From an uncultured Verrucomicrobiae bacterium (GTDB taxonomy: Bacteria; Verrucomicrobiota; Verrucomicrobiia; Verrucomicrobiales; Akkermansiaceae): a stretch of 25,344 bases of DNA. The DNA lies in the NCBI GenBank assembly GCA_937957985.1, contig CALGOH010000036.1, positions 1 to 25,344 of the forward strand. The letters are read 5' to 3'. This document shows positions 25,205 to 25,344 of the stretch, piece after piece (positions within the stretch are counted from its first letter, which is position 1; each line of letters starts with the position of its first letter). The position numbers and the translations under genes are program-made. The notes under the pieces are model-generated. The model made no database searches, had not been told where the DNA came from, and worked only from the letters and a program-made list of their open reading frames with translations.

Positions 25205-25344
25205 TGAATGAGGTGTGGGCGGGAGGAGGGAGCGAGGTTTCACCGCGTAGCCTGGCGGGTTCGTTGAGCGGGGGGAACGAGGAAAGTCGCGGGTGGAGGA
25301 GCTTGGCGGGAGCCCCGCGCCTGCCAAGCGCAGGTTCTTTTGCT
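25205..25344. other. Non-coding end of window with right copy of the 32-nt repeat
   Basis: No gene is seen. The 32-nt repeat lies at 25305-25336 in inverted orientation to 24173-24204. About 100 nt separate it from the 106-nt repeat here, against 11 nt in the left copy, so this side has an insertion or the left side a deletion. The purine-rich stretch 25210-25300 shows no structure I can name. Confidence 0.55.

Noticed and set aside
24996..25211. 71-codon plus-strand frame near the right end
   Set aside because: It runs antisense through the 106-nt repeat and the broken minus-strand ORF; the translation has no protein-like features.
1..25344. CRISPR arrays, tRNA or rRNA genes, phage or restriction genes
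   Set aside because: I saw no regularly spaced direct repeats, no clover-leaf sequences and no typical phage or restriction protein motifs by reading.

Overview
The window looks like a chromosomal segment of a free-living member of the Verrucomicrobiota (Verrucomicrobiaceae-like). This rests on high GC, weak or absent Shine-Dalgarno sequences, many secreted multi-domain proteins with a DxDxDG calcium-type spacer near one end, sialate-O-acetylesterase-type (SASA) esterases, DUF6288-like PDZ/HEAT proteins and a PA14/sugar-dehydrogenase/cytochrome c fusion. The taxon is inferred from protein style; no rRNA or tRNA gene was seen.

Region 1 (1-14876) is a run of co-oriented secreted proteins. The same gene order appears twice: SASA esterase, SGNH-type hydrolase, DUF6288-like protein. 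Copy 1 is gene 2-2182 (cut by the left edge), the large modular protein 2582-6481, and the DUF6288-like gene 6608-9184, which is broken by two in-frame TAG codons 15 nt apart. Copy 2 is 9257-11644, 11662-12486 and 12483-14876; it is intact and tightly packed with an ATGA junction. The likely job is deacylation of an external polysaccharide, with the DUF6288-like protein as an uncharacterised envelope partner.

Region 2 (14877-17911) holds a possible terminator hairpin, then a REP-associated tyrosine transposase (RAYT) gene flanked symmetrically by REP hairpins with GTAG leaders, then divergent housekeeping genes: pgsA (phosphatidylglycerophosphate synthase) and gnd (6-phosphogluconate dehydrogenase). 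A separate 28-bp inverted-repeat element fills the convergent gap between gnd and the next gene.

Region 3 (17909-23859) holds a DPP-IV-type S9 peptidase on the minus strand. Divergently, 8 nt away, are a small putative lipoprotein and a 1148-residue PA14 / cadherin-like / PQQ sugar dehydrogenase / di-haem cytochrome c fusion.

Region 4 (23860-25344) is accessory in character. It has hairpin-rich non-coding DNA, a visibly more AT-rich gene for a small membrane protein, a broken minus-strand ORF, and two families of diverged repeats in inverted orientation (106 nt, 88 identical; 32 nt, 28 identical) that bracket the AT-rich gene. This is the least explained part of the window.
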